Assembly (NCBI RefSeq): GCF_019703515.2
Contig: NC_059372.1
Location: forward strand, 16,157,492 to 16,221,491
DNA: 64,000 nucleotides
DNA from: Myxocyprinus asiaticus
Taxonomy: Eukaryota > Chordata > Actinopteri > Cypriniformes > Catostomidae
Direction: 5' to 3'
Shown: piece by piece, positions 59,930 through 64,000 of the stretch
Position numbering within the stretch: the stretch's first letter is position 1
How the letters are laid out: each line of letters starts with the position of its first letter
Translations under genes and position numbers: made by a program
The notes under the pieces: generated by a model
The model's input: only the letters and a program-made list of their open reading frames with translations
Database searches by the model: none
What the model was told of the DNA's origin: nothing

Positions 59930-60474
59930 GAAAGGGATAGTTCACCCAAAAATGAAAATTCTCTCATCATTTACTCAACCATATGCCATCCCAGATGTGT
60001 ATGACTTTCTTTCTTCTGCAGAACACAAACAAAGATTTTTAGAAGAATATCTCAGCTCTGTAGGTTCTCACAATGCAAGTGAATGGGTACCAAAATTTTG
60101 AAGGTCCAAAAAGTATATAAAGGCAGCATAAAAGTAATCCATAAGACTCCAGTGGTTCAATGCATATCTTCAGAAGCTAAATAAGTGTGGGTTAGAAACA
60201 GATCAATATTTATGTCCTTTTTTACTGTCAATCCCCACTTTCAGTTATACTTTCACTTCTTGTTTTGTTTTTGGCAATTTGCATACTTCATGCATGTTGC
60301 CACCTAGTGGGTATGGAGAAGAATTTATAGTAATAAAGGACTTAAATATTGAACTGTTTCTCACCCACACCTATCATATCACTTCAGAAGATATGGATTT
60401 AACCGCTAGAGTCTTTTATGCTGCCTTTATATGCTTTTTAGAGCTTCAAATTTTTGGGTGAACTATCCCTTTAA
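59930..60474. repeat. Angel-like MITE, long form with right-arm deletion
   Basis: Left end AAAGGGATAGTTCACCCAAA, right end GGGTGAACTATCCCTTTAA. The right arm jumps from TTAGAGCTTCAAA directly to TTTTTGGGTGAAC, losing about 150 bp. It ends about 140 bp before the first coding exon of pcmtd2. Confidence 0.9.
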
Positions 60475-60599
60475 ACTTTATTGCGAGTCTCAAATCTCAA
60501 ATAAACAGGAAGTATGTTTCCAAACTTACTTCTTCAGATACAGTATGTGCACACTTACTGTATATTCTTCCTCTTTCTTCTTCTGTTTCCCCCCCCTAA

Positions 60600-63309
<2,710 letters not shown>

Positions 63310-64000
63310 ACCCCACTTACCAGAGTCTTATGTTACAGACTACTCACAGGTACCTTACACTGTCACTATCAACCCCTGTCAAGAATCTATGGCTGTTTAG
63401 TCACCTATTTTAATTCAAAATCAAGTCATCATATCTTATTTCCAGCTTTTCTTAAAAGTGTAGTTCACCCAAAAATGAAACTTCTGACAATCTACTTACC
63501 CTTATGTAGTTTAAAAACCACATCTTTCTTTCTTATGTGGGACACAAAAAGTTAAGGAAAAATGTATCATAAAAGTAGTTAATGCAGCTCGTGCATCATA
63601 TTTCAAGTCTTCTGAAGTCATTTGATAAAGAAAGAAAAGATAGTCATATGGGTTTGGAATGACACGAGGGTGAGAAAATTATGAGAATTTTCATTTTTGG
63701 GTCTACTAGCCCTTAAATTAACATGAATTGTTTCAAGTTAACAGCCTCTTACCACATAGTCCTGGCCACCTTTTCTTTTACATTACTCTTAACATTATTT
63801 AATTGAGATACGTACTTAAGTTTATAAACGTAATATCTGGATTTGGAATCAAGAGTACAAACTATTACACTATGGTATCAAAGAGAATGAAAATTGTTAT
63901 ATTTTAATTTGTGGATGGACTTTTTCTAATAGACACAAGATAAATGGCTAATCATCTATTAAATCATAAAAGCAGTATAGTTTCTTGTCAAAAATCTCTT
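63310..64000 (+). other. pcmtd2 3' UTR or downstream DNA
   Basis: No AATAAA close to the stop was found, so the transcript may end beyond the window. Contains an Angel-like MITE at 63452-63716; the rest is AT-rich with nothing recognised. Confidence 0.5.
63452..63716. repeat. Angel-like MITE, short form, downstream of pcmtd2
   Basis: TTAA at both ends. Left AAAGTGTAGTTCACCCAAAA, right TTTTTGGGTCTACTAGCCC. The centre differs from other short copies (AAAAGTAGTTAATGCAGCTC). Confidence 0.8.

Overview
The window reads as AT-rich teleost nuclear DNA, most likely from a cypriniform (carp, loach or zebrafish-like) fish. Genes have many short exons with GT-AG introns, and repeats recognisable from cyprinid genomes are dense: palindromic Angel-like MITEs with TTAA ends, L2-type LINEs whose ORF1 encodes an esterase, Tc1-like transposons, hAT-like MITEs and tRNA-derived SINEs. 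No bacterial-type operons, CRISPR arrays, tRNA or rRNA genes are seen.

Two protein-coding genes are supported, both on the + strand. (1) myt1, the neural CCHHC zinc-finger repressor myelin transcription factor 1: 21 coding exons, 40286-53934, that join in frame to 1163 residues with all seven zinc fingers, an acidic poly-Glu domain, a MYT1 domain and a C-terminal coiled coil. Its 3' UTR runs to about 55150. Candidate 5' noncoding exons or promoters lie at about 32300-32500, 35177 and 38564-38655. (2) pcmtd2, a protein-isoaspartate-methyltransferase-like protein: 5 coding exons, 60612-63309, 377 residues, with a likely CRE/CCAAT promoter and 5' UTR exon at about 56200-56470. The head-to-tail myt1-pcmtd2 order matches the human MYT1-PCMTD2 pair, which supports both calls.

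Layout. 1-32.3 kb is gene-free upstream DNA. It holds nested MITEs (9.4-11.1 kb), a nearly complete but dead L2 LINE on the - strand (12.0-16.9 kb), an internally deleted Tc1-like element (18.4-19.6 kb), an array of palindromic about 43-bp units (20.35-22.2 kb), and a 4.3-kb nest of elements inside a hAT-like MITE (22.26-26.6 kb). Several non-repetitive stretches (about 8.2-8.9, 17.4-18.1, 28.0-28.3, 29.1-29.5 and 31.3-31.8 kb) are candidate regulatory DNA. 32.3-40.3 kb is the myt1 5' region, with hAT-like MITEs and two inverted Tc1-derived elements that end just before the first coding exon. 40.3-55.2 kb is myt1, whose introns carry Angel-like, hAT-like and Kolobok-like insertions. 55.2-60.6 kb is the pcmtd2 promoter region with a Tc1-like element split by a SINE. 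60.6-64 kb is pcmtd2, whose intron 4 holds an 867-bp palindromic Tc1 chimera.

No new enzyme system is evident. The most unusual structures are the palindromic-unit array at 20.35-22.2 kb, the Tc1 foldback chimera in pcmtd2, and the repeated 63-nt zinc-finger exon module in myt1.
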